A stretch of DNA of 64,000 nt from assembly GCA_958450365.1 (NCBI GenBank), contig CAUEEP010000910.1, positions 124,001 through 188,000 of the forward strand. Reading direction: 5' to 3'. The position numbers were made by a program, and so were the translations under genes. The notes beneath the pieces are model-generated. The model was not told the DNA's origin. It made no database searches and saw only the letters and a program-made list of their open reading frames with translations. Source of the stretch: Mesorhabditis belari. Taxonomy: Eukaryota > Nematoda > Chromadorea > Rhabditida > Rhabditidae. Below, piece after piece: positions 11,569 to 22,140 of the stretch (position 1 is its first letter; each line of letters opens with the position of its first letter).

Positions 11569-12387
11569 CTAAAAACTTGACTTAATTTGAATCAATGAGG
11601 TAACTTTTTACTATAAAAGTTCTAGGAGTTCCAGGCAAAAATTCTACCTGAACACGCTTTCCCCGGGATCTTGTTGAGCGTACCACCTAAGTAAAACAGA
11701 GTTATCAATAAAAAAATGTTGCAAAATACCGCTGATAGCCATTTTCTTCGAGTCTTTTGCATTTTTTCGACTTTCCCCCGAAATTGATGATGCTGAACTT
11801 TAACCATTAAGACCAAATCTAACAATGCGCAAACTTGATGTTCTTGAAGGCGTTTCTAAACACACAAAATTATACTTCAACTAAACACAAATCACTGACC
11901 TGCTTTCGGTTTATCACTCGCTTTTTCTTTTATTCTTTCCGCTAAGATCTATTTAAATCAACCCAAGACAATAACGCTACCTTTATCAAATATTCCTTTC
12001 GCAAGCAGCAGACTTGGAAACTTGGAACATTTCCTTCTTGGCGATGAAAGAGTGACCCTTTCCGAATGATAAGCTAAAATTAAACCGATAGGTAATCGAT
12101 AAAGAAACGAAAAACTAACGTTTCTTCTTTGACGATTTCAAGGTTTGTGAGCTTTTGGATAGTTCCGATGATTTTAAACTTTTCGCTGAAAAGAGAAATT
12201 AAATATCTCAAAGGAAAAAAGAAAACAAACTTGTACTTGATTGAGTCGATGTTTTCTCTCTGGTCGAAACCTTTTCCGAGGACTTCTTTTGAGTAGATGC
12301 TAAACGTGATCGATATTACTTCCACAAAAAGAGCAACAACTCACTTTTCTTCATTTTCTTCAATTTCTTTTTGGAAGTTTCAAGCAT
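11569..12387 (-). CDS. Small basic Ser/Lys-rich protein, unknown
   Basis: Eight or nine short exons, all with phase-1 introns, splice into a low-complexity basic protein starting MLETSKKKLKKMKKTSTQKK and continuing through SSTTKSLKSSELSKSSQ, ADKAERIKEKASDKPKA-like and SGESRKNAKDSKKMAIS segments. The consistent phase and retained Ser/Lys bias across every junction argue that it is real. Two points are ambiguous: near 11945 two acceptors (AAATAG and ATCTTAG) compete, the first giving an early stop; and the last exon may stop at 11569 or, using TTTTTAG, continue about 100 bp into the serpin-like first exon in another frame. No family recognised; it could be nuclear or secreted. It ends about 70 bp before the serpin-like start, as in nematode operons. 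Confidence 0.5.
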
Positions 12388-12633
12388 TTACTTTATTAGT
12401 GTTTCTAAAAAGGGAAAATGGCTTAAATTTTGAAATTTCTAAAAGTTACCTAGAAGACGGCCATAGAAAATGGTGAAGAATGAAAAAATGAATTATTGGC
12501 CTTCGAGGAAAATTTTGTGCCTTAGATTTCGTATGCAAAATTTTAAACTCAATCTGCATTTTCTAATTTGCATTTGATTTGCGGCGGATCCGAGAAAGCA
12601 AAACGGAAAAGTTATTCGTTTTGCAGCGATTTT

Positions 12634-13099
12634 GGGAGTGGGACAAATGCGACCTTTTTTTTTGCGCACCCGGACATTTGCGCACCTTTTTTTCCGCACC
12701 TTGCCCATTAGCGCACCTTTTTTCGCGTTTTAAAAAAGCTCTAAAAAGCTAATATTAACCAATTTCTATTCCAAATGTTGTTTTTCTAGGTAATTTGAGG
12801 GTGTCGAATTCAAATTTTGACATAACAGAGCGTGTGGAACCAATTTGAAAGACAAAACGGCTAGATCAAATTACAGAAAATTGTCGATTTTTCTCTTTGT
12901 ATAACTCCGTCCGTTTGTTTCCACACGCTCTGTTATGTCAAAATTTGAATTCGACGCCCTAAAATTACCTAGAAAAACAACTTTTGGAATAGAAATTTGT
13001 TAATATTAGCTTTTTTAAAACGCGAAAAGAGGTGCGCTAATGAGCAAGGTGGGCAAATGTCCGGGTGCGCAAAAAAAAGGTCGCATTTGTCCCACTCCC
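12634..13099. mobile_element. 466-bp hairpin MITE with 8-bp target duplication
   Basis: Terminal inverted repeats start GGGAGTGGGACAAATGCGAC and pair for about 180 bp (the GCGCACC-rich outer arm and the CATAACAGAGCGTGTGGA inner arm). The direct repeat GCGATTTT flanks both ends (12626-12633 and 13100-13107), a clean 8-bp target site duplication. That size fits hAT, P or Merlin-type transposition. It has no ORF. It inserted 25 bp upstream of the start codon of the gene at 13125 and so probably forms part of its promoter or 5 prime region. Confidence 0.85.
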
Positions 13100-13124
13100 G
13101 CGATTTTTATGAATCCAGGGTGAA

Positions 13125-14159
13125 ATGCTTCATTTTCTACACATTCTACTGCTCATTTTCGGCATCGCTTTTTGTGGAAAGAAAAAGGTTTATGGTTTTG
13201 TGTAAATAATCTATTTTTTTAGTTTTACTTTTACAAAACAACTCAGTGGTTAACACTTTTTATTTGTTTTTTACTTTAGAGCCAAAAGAAGACTCAATCT
13301 GCCCCGAAATCTGTCAGCGTCCAATTGAAATCGATCAAATCTCTCCAACAGCCGGACCCTCAAGCGAATCAACCTCCTCAACCGGTTATTCATTTGTTGT
13401 TTGTTTACCCGTGCGCTTTGTTTTTTAGGCAGCAGAGCCAGCGGGACAAAAACCAAAACAAAAGTCTGAGGTGGTCGAAAAAACGGGCAATTCGGTTGGT
13501 ATTTTACAAATGTATTATCTATGTACCCATAAGGTTGACCTCTGATATTTAAGCACTATTTTTAGGCACCCACGGAAACCGAAACCGATGCTGAAAAGCA
13601 GAAACGAATTCTCGCCGACATTGAGCTCAAATTCAAAAAGGTTTTATTATATCCGTATTTAAGTTAACTGTTAGATTAATCGGTTTTTGAGTAAAATTCG
13701 GGACTTAATTAGTTTTGCGTATTGAACTTTTGTTTGTTGCTTAACACTTGTAACTTTTTAAATCAAAAAGGCCGATCTAATAGTTTGGTTTTCTCGGCTC
13801 TTCGGTTGGATAAATTTTGCTACTGATTGTTCTGTCAAGTCCAATTGTTGTAAAAACAGGAAAGCTTATATCTGCTAACAAGATTCACGCGAAAATAAGA
13901 AAAAACGCAACATTCAAAAGTCAAATGTTGTGGAATAAAAATAAAAACTAACTAAATCTCACGAAAGTCCCGGATTCTACGCAAGAACAGATTAATCTCA
14001 TTTCTTATTAGGAAGAAGGCCGATCTCAATTCTTATTAGGAAGAAGCGGCTGGAGTCCCTCAACTCCAATTCTCTAGTCGACGAATCGAGAAGGAACGCC
14101 AGGATAAACAACAGAAGCTCGCTCAATCTAGAAAGAGTGAAAAAGCGCAGGATGTGTGA
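13125..14159 (+). CDS. Secreted Lys/Gln/Glu-rich small protein, unknown
   Basis: Five exons (13125-13187, 13280-13384, 13429-13494, 13566-13640, 14040-14159), all phase 0, give 142 aa. The N-terminus MLHFLHILLLIFGIAFC is a typical signal peptide. The rest is polar and repetitive in composition (QQPDPQANQPPQP, QKPKQKSEVVEKTG, EKQKRILADIELKFKKEEA, RRIEKERQDKQQKLAQSRK), predicted disordered then helical, with no cysteine after the signal peptide. The last intron has a tandem duplication of the acceptor segment TCTTATTAGGAAGAAG; only the second acceptor keeps the frame. An AATAAA lies near 14196. It is convergent with the small heat shock gene. Function unknown. Confidence 0.65.
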
Positions 14160-14276
14160 AGAAAAGGTACAATTTATTAGCTCCTTTTATTAATGATATG
14201 AATTGAATAAAGCATTTAAAACAATGAGAATTTATTGAGTGGCGGGAAAGAGACAGCCGCCACAGAACTTGACGAG

Positions 14277-14981
14277 TCACAAAGCCTTTTTCGAGCCGCG
14301 TATAACCAATTGACCGTCTTTGTTCAATTCGCTTTTGATTGTCGATGGATCGATGTTCTCAGGTAGATGATAACATCTAGAACTTGTTTTAAGATTGGTA
14401 CAAAGGATTTCAGTCCTGTAAGGGTGTGTACAAGAGTTGGGCTTACTCGTACAAGAGTTGGGCTAGATTAAAGATAGTCAAATGATAAAGATCGTGATTT
14501 TTCTACCATATTTCTTATTTTTGAGTGGATTTTATTCGCTCTATTCTATTCTTTGATTGTTTACCTTGTCAGGCTCCTTTTCACTCCACCAAACACTCCA
14601 CTTGTTTCATGTTCCATTCGAATTTCGACCATTTCACCCACTACTTTCACCTATAATCAATTTGAACAGGGAATACTGTAATTTCAATAGAAGATACTGT
14701 AGTTATATCACAAGTTTAGCTTACAGTGTACTTAGGCAAAAAAAATAAAGAGCAAGCTTGAAAAGAAGATTTGTTTTCTCCACAAACCGATATGTCCTTT
14801 GAAGTGAAATATCTCGCGTCAAGAGCCACCTAAAAGGCATTCATTTTTGAGGAAACTCCTAGAAATTTCCCTGAAACGTTTTCCCATCCATGTGAACATT
14901 CGCTTTTCCATCTCCGCCTTGTAATGGCCACTCCCAAACCAAACTTGCAATTGGACGACGAGATGCCATTTCAGAGCTCAT
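14277..14981 (-). CDS. HSP12-like small heat shock protein, probably decaying
   Basis: The ATG at 14981 opens MSSEMASRRPIASLVWEWPL QGGDGK, which matches the N-terminus of nematode 12-kDa small heat shock proteins (WDWPLQKGD). It continues to GKTFQ, then VALDARYFTSKDIS (the FEVGLD..FFTPKDI strand of the alpha-crystallin domain). A 3 prime exon encodes RCYHLPENIDPSTIKSELNK and DGQLVIRGSKKAL, then TGA at 14277. The junction between GKTFQ and VALD lacks a GT donor (the exon runs CAG|GGAAAT and meets TAG), and the middle of the crystallin domain between KDIS and the last exon is poorly preserved. It may be a recent pseudogene or use a non-canonical site. A polyadenylation signal AATAAA follows at about 14231. 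Confidence 0.6.
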
Positions 14982-15424
14982 TGTACCTTGAAAATAACAG
15001 TATTGGTTTTTAGGATAAGGCTTGGAAATTGCAACAAGCAAACGTGATTTGACTTGAAAAATAGTGAACGAGCGATTGAATCGTCTTTGTGAACGTCGTA
15101 ATTGTGAATGCTCGAATATTCGTTGTGTTAGTGTGTTCTTTATGAGATCTTTCTTTTCCAGAAACATCTCGAGATCTCAGCCATCCTTTTCTTCATCCAA
15201 ATCAACCACTTTTCTCTCTGTCATCTTCTGTTGTTTATGTAAATTTGCTTTTCCAGTGAGCACAGGGAAATCTTCTGCTTAAAAAGTGAAAAGAAAAACG
15301 TTGAAAATATTGGAAACTACACAAACAAATATCGAAAATGTACAAAAAAAACAGGAATCAATCAATAAATCTAGCGAGAGGCTTTTTAATAGATTCATTT
15401 TGATGTGGAAACTGCAAGAAACTG

Positions 15425-15545
15425 TTCAATAGAACCTTCATGTGTTCAATAGAACCTTCATGTGTTCAATAGAACCTTCATCTGTTCAATAGAACCTTCA
15501 TGTGTTCAATAGAACCTTCATCTGTTCAATAGAACCTTCAATAGA
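15425..15545. repeat. 20-bp minisatellite, 6 copies
   Basis: Six copies of TGTTCAATAGAACCTTCATG/C, alternating G and C at the last position, ending in a truncated unit. Confidence 0.9.
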
Positions 15546-15865
15546 ACCCCAATGAAGGCTTGAACTTGATTAATGAGACACTCTGACTATCGTGACATCC
15601 CGGTGTCTTTCCAGTGTTCACAGTATGTTCACAGTATTTCATTCTCGTTTCCGGTGTCGATAACCTCAAACCCTAGAAAGTTTACTAACAAATGACACTA
15701 GAATGACAAAGAAACAAGCATATATTTTCGATGACTCTTTTCATTAACTCTGTTGATGCATTAAAATGAAGTCTCTCATGTTTTGTCTCAAACACAACCA
15801 TTGTTAAAACATTTGTAATAAAAAACTATTTCACTTATCACTTTCTTTTTCAATTTACTTTCAAA

Positions 15866-17583
15866 ATGATTTCAAAAGTTTTAATTCTCTTTTCTTTTCT
15901 CGCCTTGGTAACGAGTTAGTTGTGGGAATCTGAAAGGTTGAATACTCAATTTTTAGCTTATCTTTGTCCGGGAGAACAATAACACAAATATAATGGAGAA
16001 CAATAACACAAATATACAAAATTTATAAAAAATGAAAAGATTTGGATAACTTTCTAGTAAAATGTAAAAGTTTAGATGCCATATACTGGATCGGATGAGG
16101 AGATCTGCAAGTAAGCTTTCAAACAAATCGAGTTTTTTCCGAGAAGTACCCTGATCCTTTTGTTAGAAGTTTAGCTGACAAAGCTGACAAAATTGTAGAT
16201 ATTTTTATTCCTTAAAACGTTTTTACTAACTTTAGCCGACTTGCTGGACCATCAATCATAAAATTTTAGCCGCTTTGATGAACTGAGAAATTCGTCCAAT
16301 GAATTCGACAAGGCTTTCGGAGAAAGAGGATTGAAATTTGTCTGCGCTAAAGATGCTGATTTGGAAAACTGTAAATTATTATCGAAATCGAAACCAAATA
16401 AGTTATATATAAAGGTTTAAGCATGAGTTCTATAAACTTAAAACTACAAAAGTTGTACAGAATTTATGAAGGCAATGTTATGTGGTGTGCAACAAGATCC
16501 AAAGCCAGAGATGCTAATCTCACCTGTGCTTTCTTTGATTTCTAAAAAATGGCCAAAGATACAGTACTCTAGGTGTCTTTTTTTTGGATTCAGCTAATGA
16601 AAGTAAACTCAATTCGGCAAAAAAACATATCTTTTTTATAGTTAAGTCGCTCTCTGAATGTTTTTCGCGAAACGCGCAGAAAGCTGGCGAAAATGCTTTT
16701 GCTGAATGCTTTTGCTGCTAAAGCTGGAGGATCGGATGCTCGTAGGTAGAGTGTGTTCCTTGCAGACAACGCGTTTTCTAAAAAGGATAAGCTACCGTAA
16801 CCCTAAAACGCCAAGGATAAGCTACCGTAACCCTATTCTTTGCATCAGCAAATTTTTCAAAATGCAAATGTACATTAAAATCTTGCGCTCTTTTTTCTAT
16901 TACTCTTTCCTTAACTCTATTACTCTTTCCTTAACTCTATTACTCTTTCGCTAAAGCTTAAAAATTTTTAAATGCTATTTAAAATTAAAGAAAACATTTA
17001 AAACGGGAAAAGTTAAGAAACACTATTAAAAAATTATATTATTTACGAATTTACCAGGCCTATTGTCTACATTTGCACTAGAAACCATTCCAAAAAGAAA
17101 TTCCACGCCCTAAAAAACCTAAATCCATAAATAAAACTATCCATTACTATATTTTAAGAAAAGTTTGCAAATTTTTTTCGCGCGACCTTTATAGCTTTGC
17201 TTAAAAAGCGCACCTTTTAGAAAACGCATTGTCGGAAGTTTGTCGGATCAATTGTCTGACAAAAAAGTTGTCAATGAAAATTTGTCTGACAAATTGTCTG
17301 TCAACAAGGAGCACACTCTACTCGTAGGTCTTTTTGTTAAATAACGGGTTGAAAATTTAGATTTGAATTTAAATTTGAGTTTAGATTTGAAAAGTTAAAG
17401 ATAAAATAACATAAATAAAAAAGGACATAAATAAAAACTAATAAAACATAAACTGTACTCTAAGCTATCTTTTTAGAATCGCCACCAAAATGATTGTTTG
17501 CACTGTGCGAACGTTGTCTATACATGCTGGATGGAGAAAATGCCGCTGAAACATTGGCATTCACTGCCGAAATGGGGTAAGTT
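15866..17583 (+). pseudogene. Decayed copy 2 of secreted cysteine-containing family, split by a MITE
   Basis: Exon 1 reads a signal-like MISKVLILFSFLALVT. Exon 2 starts TYLCPGEQ and stops, and its sequence GGAGAACAATAACACAAATA is tandemly duplicated. A conserved exon at about 16268-16372 reads RFDELRNSSNEFDKAFGERG and KFVCAKDADLENC. After AMLCGVQQ-like sequence near 16475 the frame is lost. A 574-bp hAT-like MITE (16747-17320) then interrupts the gene. A C-terminal fragment (ENAAETLAFTAEM) resumes at 17480-17580, in which HQNDCLHCANVVYTCWM lies in another frame. The stops, frameshift and insertion support pseudogene status. Confidence 0.65.
16747..17320. mobile_element. hAT-like MITE (TAGAG family) with perfect 8-bp TSD
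   Basis: The ends are TAGAGTGTGTTCCTTGCAGA and GGAGCACACTCTA. Inside them GCGTTTTCTAAAA pairs with TTTTAGAAAACGC. The element is flanked by the direct repeat CTCGTAGG (16739-16746 and 17321-17328), a perfect 8-bp target duplication. The TAGAG termini and 8-bp duplication are diagnostic of hAT. It lies inside copy 2 of the secreted family. Confidence 0.85.
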
Positions 17584-17917
17584 GTGCAACTATGCAACCG
17601 GTCTCTTTGATTCTTCTCGCTCCTACAAAAATTGGGCTAAACGCAGGGTGCTAAACAGGCTAAACTGAGTTTTTAAATTGCATAGTTTACCAAAATAAGT
17701 TAAAAATGCTAATCTCAGACTTTGAATGTGAAATTTGAGACGCTTGTCCTTGCTACAAGTAAACTGATTTAATTTGTGTGTATCCAAAAACATGTATCTT
17801 TCTTTTGCCCATTGTGTCTCCCAAAAACATTTGAATCAGTCATCAACATCAGAATCATTGAAACATTTGAAACAAAGAAACCGTTTTGCTTGTCATTTTT
17901 CATCGATTTATTTCAAA

Positions 17918-19420
17918 ATGTTTCCAAAAATTTCTATTTTCTTTACCTTTTCAGCTTTGGGAGCGGGTTAGTGGTGAAATTTGAAAGTTCGGAATTCAAT
18001 TTTAGCCTGTCTTCGTGCAGTCAAGGAAGACCCACCACACAAATACAATGCAAGTTGGAAATAATGTGAATAAAATGATTTAGATAATTTGGATAATTAG
18101 GATAATTAGGATAAATGACTTTCTAGGCAAACTTGGTACTTTCAGACTATACTTTCATACTTTCAGGTACAATATGAAGATGGAGATGAGGCAATATGCC
18201 AGTAAGCTTTCAATGCAAGAAACTTTAGCTTTTCGAAGAGTACCGTTGAACCCGTACTCTTGTCCTTGCCCTTGCCTTTAAATTTTATCCAATCTATCAT
18301 TCTTGGTCTAACTCTAACAGCAAATTTCAGCCGGTATGCTGAATTGAAAAATTCAACCGATGAACTGGACAAGTTTTTTGGGACAAGAGCTTGGAAACTC
18401 ACTTGCGCTGAAGGTGTCGATAAGGAAAATAGTTGGTTTGATTGGATAGAACTATAACTACCGTAAATACTGTAATAGTACCCCACCCCCATAATGACGG
18501 TGCAGAGCGTTGCGTAGTCTAGCTTTGGACACATTTTTCTCGATACTGGTTTATGCTACAATGCGCGCTTCGGTATCAAAAAATAGCTGAAATTCAGGGC
18601 TATTATTTGATACCAAAGACGCATTTTTTGAAAGTACGGGCGCTTTGCAAAAAATGAAATACTAAAAAACTTTTGCGACTACGCGACTGTACGAGGGGGG
18701 TGGGGTCCGATTACAGTATTTACGGTATATCATTTCTGGGCTAAACCTAAAGACCAAATCCAAAATTCTAAGCCATTTCTACCAATGTATGTATCACATC
18801 AATGCAAAAAACCTGAAATTATGCCCAGCAAAATCCTGGAAATGTTCAAGACTCAAAGTGAAACTACGGGCAACGTTTTGAACTTTCGAAAATCTAATTG
18901 AATCGTCAGACTTGATTAGTTACTCCTTGACAATACGAAAAAAACATTCAGTCTTATTTCAGTGAAAAAGATCGAGAATTGCTCCATAGACTACGCAAAA
19001 ACGGCTGCCAAAAAATGCCATAATGACGAGTTTTTCCAAAGGACGATCCGAAAGGCATCCGACACGTGCGAGTGGGTTTTCGAATCTTTAAAAACAGTAA
19101 TTCGACTTTGATTAACCAAATGAGGTGATAATATCAAAGTCTACATGTTTGCTTACACATCAAATCCTTTATCTTTTAGTGAATGGGCCTTTTTCTTTGC
19201 GTGTACTGCGCAAAAAATGGCTTCTTTTTGTCTAGCCGAGAACATCACTGAGACTGTCGCCTTTTTTATTGAGCGTTCGGTAAATAAAATCCTTAGTCAT
19301 ATTCTGAGTGAAAGATTATACTTTTGAAGATGCAAATTACAGATTGATAGATATTCACTACCAGCGGAAGTTGGCAACAAGTGCGTCAACGCAATTTATC
19401 GAGAGCTTCATAAAATCTGA
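17918..19420 (+). CDS. Copy 3 of secreted cysteine-containing family (most intact)
   Basis: The signal-like start MFPKISIFFTFSALGAG (exon to 17966) is followed by exons reading ACLRAVKEDPPHKYNASWK (from 18006), VQYEDGDEAICQ (about 18166), RYAELKNSTDELDKFFGTRA to CAEGVDKEN (about 18332-18430), KKIENCSIDYAKTAAKKCH to TCEWVFESLKT (about 18962-19098), EWAFFFACTAQKMASFCLAE to FFIERS (19181-19279) and a C-terminus NKCVNAIYRELHKI with TGA at 19420. Cysteines are regularly spaced, fitting an extracellular disulphide-bonded protein; no named domain is assigned. The junction after NASWK meets a stop and the junction before EWAFFF is out of phase, so this copy may also be decaying. A MITE (18469-18727) sits in one intron. 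Confidence 0.45.
18469..18727. mobile_element. TACCGTA-family hairpin MITE
   Basis: Ends TACCGTAAATACTGTAATAG and CTGTATTTACGGTA-type are reverse complements, carrying the TA target. Inside lies a palindrome around GGTATCAAAAAATAGC / GCTATTATTTGATACC. The same interior recurs in the element at 49261-49536. The ends resemble those at 46357-46643 and 60457-60678, giving four family members in the window. No ORF. Confidence 0.8.
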
Positions 19421-19800
19421 GAATTACAGTCGATTGCAGTTGAAACTCAGAATGACTTGGATAAACTTTATTTGAAGCAGTACCAGTAAAAAATACGAGT
19501 TAAAAGAGCCCTAATGCAATCTTTTTGAATAGAAACCGCGCCGATAACGCGCAAAAGTTGTGAAAGTTTATTTTGCAACTCGAAAATTTGCGTTAATCTT
19601 GTTTTTTCCCTATTTGCTCATTTTCGGCTTTTTTTCCATCATAAAATCTTTCACTTCAGATCGCTCATGGTTTAAATGGTTTACACGTTTGCTGTCTTGT
19701 TCGCGTTACGGTTGCTGTTGACGGCGGGGAAAAACACGACAAATAATAAGTTATTTTGGTTGTTTTGAGTATTCGGAGACCTTCGCAAAGCAAAGGCTAT

Positions 19801-20436
19801 TTATCTGACGAATTTCCAAATCGTAAGTAAAAAATAGGGTGAACACTTACCCCACAACCTTAATGCTCCCACCAATTTGACCGTTGGCTTAACGTATTTG
19901 AGCTTATAACGTTGTCCAATTGGCCTTCTGATTAAATGGTTACCGTCCGGGTAGTTTAAATTAATTCTAGTCTCATCGGTAAAAATGACTCCGGCCCAGT
20001 CATCGGAAGTCCAACACTCGTAGTTCTTTGCAAAATCATATCTCAGCTTCCGAGTTTTTGCAATGGTCAAGGGTCGTTTTGCTGGTCTTCTTGCATGCAA
20101 TCTTGCTCGAATCAAGCGACGGTTGATGCTCCACCGAGAAATATTTTTGTTAGACATGGCCTTCAACTTCATGATTCCATGGCTCGAAGTCAGATTCGGG
20201 TCGATTTTATGGTCAATGATAAGTGCTCGATCTTCAGTTTTTGTTGTAATCGGTGGACGACCACTTTTCGAAGCTCTGTGAAGACTTTGGCCTTCTTCCG
20301 ATTTTGCTGCTAGCCGATTCACCGTCCTTTTATTGCATTTGAAGAGCATCGCAATAGACGGTGATGAATATCCATATTTCTTTGCTTGCACGATCTTTTG
20401 CTTATCAGGAGTTGATAAATATTTGCGAGTCGACAT
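19801..20436 (-). pseudogene. Tc1-like transposase, N-terminal two thirds
   Basis: The 211-codon ORF starts MSTRKYLSTPDKQKIVQAKK and contains a paired helix-turn-helix region (SIAMLFKCNKRTVNRLAAK; ISRWSINRRLIRARLHARRP) and the first DDE block W-A-G-V-I-F-T-D-E-T with RINLNYPDGNHLIRRP. It is preserved to about 190 aa. After KPTVKL the frame is shifted relative to the expected FGGGSIKVWG block, and the second Asp and third acidic residue are missing. The protein cannot be catalytically active. Confidence 0.85.
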
Positions 20437-20712
20437 CTAAAAATAAAAATGGAGTACAAAAAATTCATGACAACAAACAAAGGCAAAGAGAAAATACAAA
20501 TTTTCTTAGTGAGACAAGACTTTTGCACCACCTTTTTTTCTCAAGTTTTACGAAAAAAGGTTTTAAAAAACAACAAAATATTGGAGTACGGGCATTTACA
20601 TAGTAAAAGATGAAGGGATAAGCTACAAAAAAAACCCGTTACTTAAAAAGTTGTTTCCGAAAAATTTTAGAATTTTGACATTTTGACAATTTTGACAAAT
20701 TGTTTCGGTATC

Positions 20713-20985
20713 GGTATCCTTTTAATGGGGTATCCTTTTAATAGGGTATCCTTTTAATGGGGATATCCTTTTAATGGGGTATCCTTTTAATGGGTATCCT
20801 TTTAATAGGGTATCCTTTTAATGGGGATATCCTTTTAATGGGGTATCCTTTTAATGGGTATCCTTTTAATAGGGCTATCCTTTTAATGAGGTATCCATTT
20901 AATGGGTCCTTTTAATGGGGTATCCTTTCAATAGGGTATCCTTTTAATGGGCTATCCTTTTAATGGGGTATCCTTTTAATTTGGG
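20713..20985. repeat. 16-17-bp minisatellite (GTATCCTTTTAATGGG)
   Basis: About fifteen copies of GTATCCTTTTAATGGG with GG/GA and GATATCC variants that change unit length by 1-2 bp. It is bounded by Tc1-like terminal sequence on the right. Confidence 0.9.
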
Positions 20986-21387
20986 GAAAGTAAGTGGGAC
21001 AGGACTTTTGCACCACAGTGTATTATAATATTAACAATAGCAGACAGATCCGATTTTACAATTTTATCGGATAGGTTAATAGCGATAAAACCTTCAGTTT
21101 TATGTATTATGGTATATCATTTGTCTACTCAAAGCTCTAACCTTTCCCATTTCACTCAATCCAAACATGACCAAGCATAACATAATCGTGTCTTTCAAGA
21201 GTTCTTTCTCCAAAATACTCTTTCATGACTGTACTCTGGCTCTTTCTCCCTCGCCCACTTCAACCACTTCACGCCTTTGCAAGTCAACAAAATTGTCCAT
21301 AAACGATCCCTTTTGTGTGAGGTCCTGAAAAAGTCGATGTCCTATTTTTTCAAATTATATGTTTCCTCAAAGTTATCTCTTCTTTGA

Positions 21388-21871
21388 ATGCGTTGTTGGC
21401 TTTTCATCATCACCTTGATCAATCTCTTTCAAATAGGTGGGTTTGCAAAAATTTGATCACCAATAATTTTAAAAGCTCAACCTTTACAGGTAAACCAGTG
21501 CATTGTGTGCTGTGTGATTCGTTTTCGGGGTATTGTGATTTCGATGGAAGCACCTGTGTGGGAAAGGCTTGTGTCACACGGACGTCGATTATTGAAGGTA
21601 TTTAACGAGATTGAGATCAAAAGCAATCTGACAAAGTCAAATAAAAAAATTAAACTGATCCAGAGAAATTTCAGAAGGAATGACTCGCGTTCAAAAAATG
21701 TGTTCAACTTCGAATTCGTTGCGTAATGCGGCCGGCTGTCATACTACTTTTCTTTGGGCAGACAGTATTGGGCAAGAATGTCTTTGCACATCTGATTTTT
21801 GCAATTCTTCACCAACTCCCACCTTATCCACATATTTTGCTCTTCTAGTCGTGATTTTCATTGAATTATGA
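21388..21871 (+). CDS. GPI-anchored Ly6/uPAR-like three-finger protein
   Basis: Three exons (21388-21436, 21490-21597, 21675-21871) in phase give 117 aa. The N-terminal MRCWLFIITLINLFQIG is a signal peptide. The mature domain has the LU-type cysteine pattern: HCVLCDSFSGYCDFDGSTC, GKACVTRTSI, QKMCSTSNS, AAGCHTTFL, ECLCTSDFCN. The terminal C-x-C-x4-CN is characteristic of the Ly6/uPAR/three-finger fold. After CNSSPTPT a hydrophobic tail (YFALLVVIFIEL) ends the protein without a cytoplasmic segment, consistent with a GPI-attachment signal. Nematode relatives include the ODR-2/HOT family, but orthology is not claimed. It lies tail-to-tail with the diacylglycerol kinase gene. Confidence 0.75.
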
Positions 21872-22140
21872 TTATTTTTATCTTCCGCTAAAAATTCAGT
21901 TATAAAGTATCACAATGTTCGAGAATCACAAACATTAGAACACCAAGGTAAAACAAAATGAAAAGTTCAAAATTGGAGGGTACCCGTAAAACAAAGTTAG
22001 TAAAATGAGACCTAGCAAATGTAAAAGCTCAAAAAAAGCAAATCAACAACAAATAGCCGCCAATAAATCTTTTAGGCTAGCTTTTTTTCAATTGGTTTAC
22101 TGTAGTCTAAAGTCATGGCTATTGTCAATTTCAGAGCAAA

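Larger units (their letters stand above)
19801..21014 (-). mobile_element. Tc1-like transposon remnant
   Basis: The right end (minus-strand start) near 21014 reads CACTGTGGTGCAAAAGTCCT, the typical Tc1-like terminal sequence. A second copy of the same sequence lies at 20508-20533, immediately before the transposase start region, with a minisatellite (20713-20985) between the two. No matching left end was found near 19800, so the 3 prime third of the element is lost. Confidence 0.75.
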
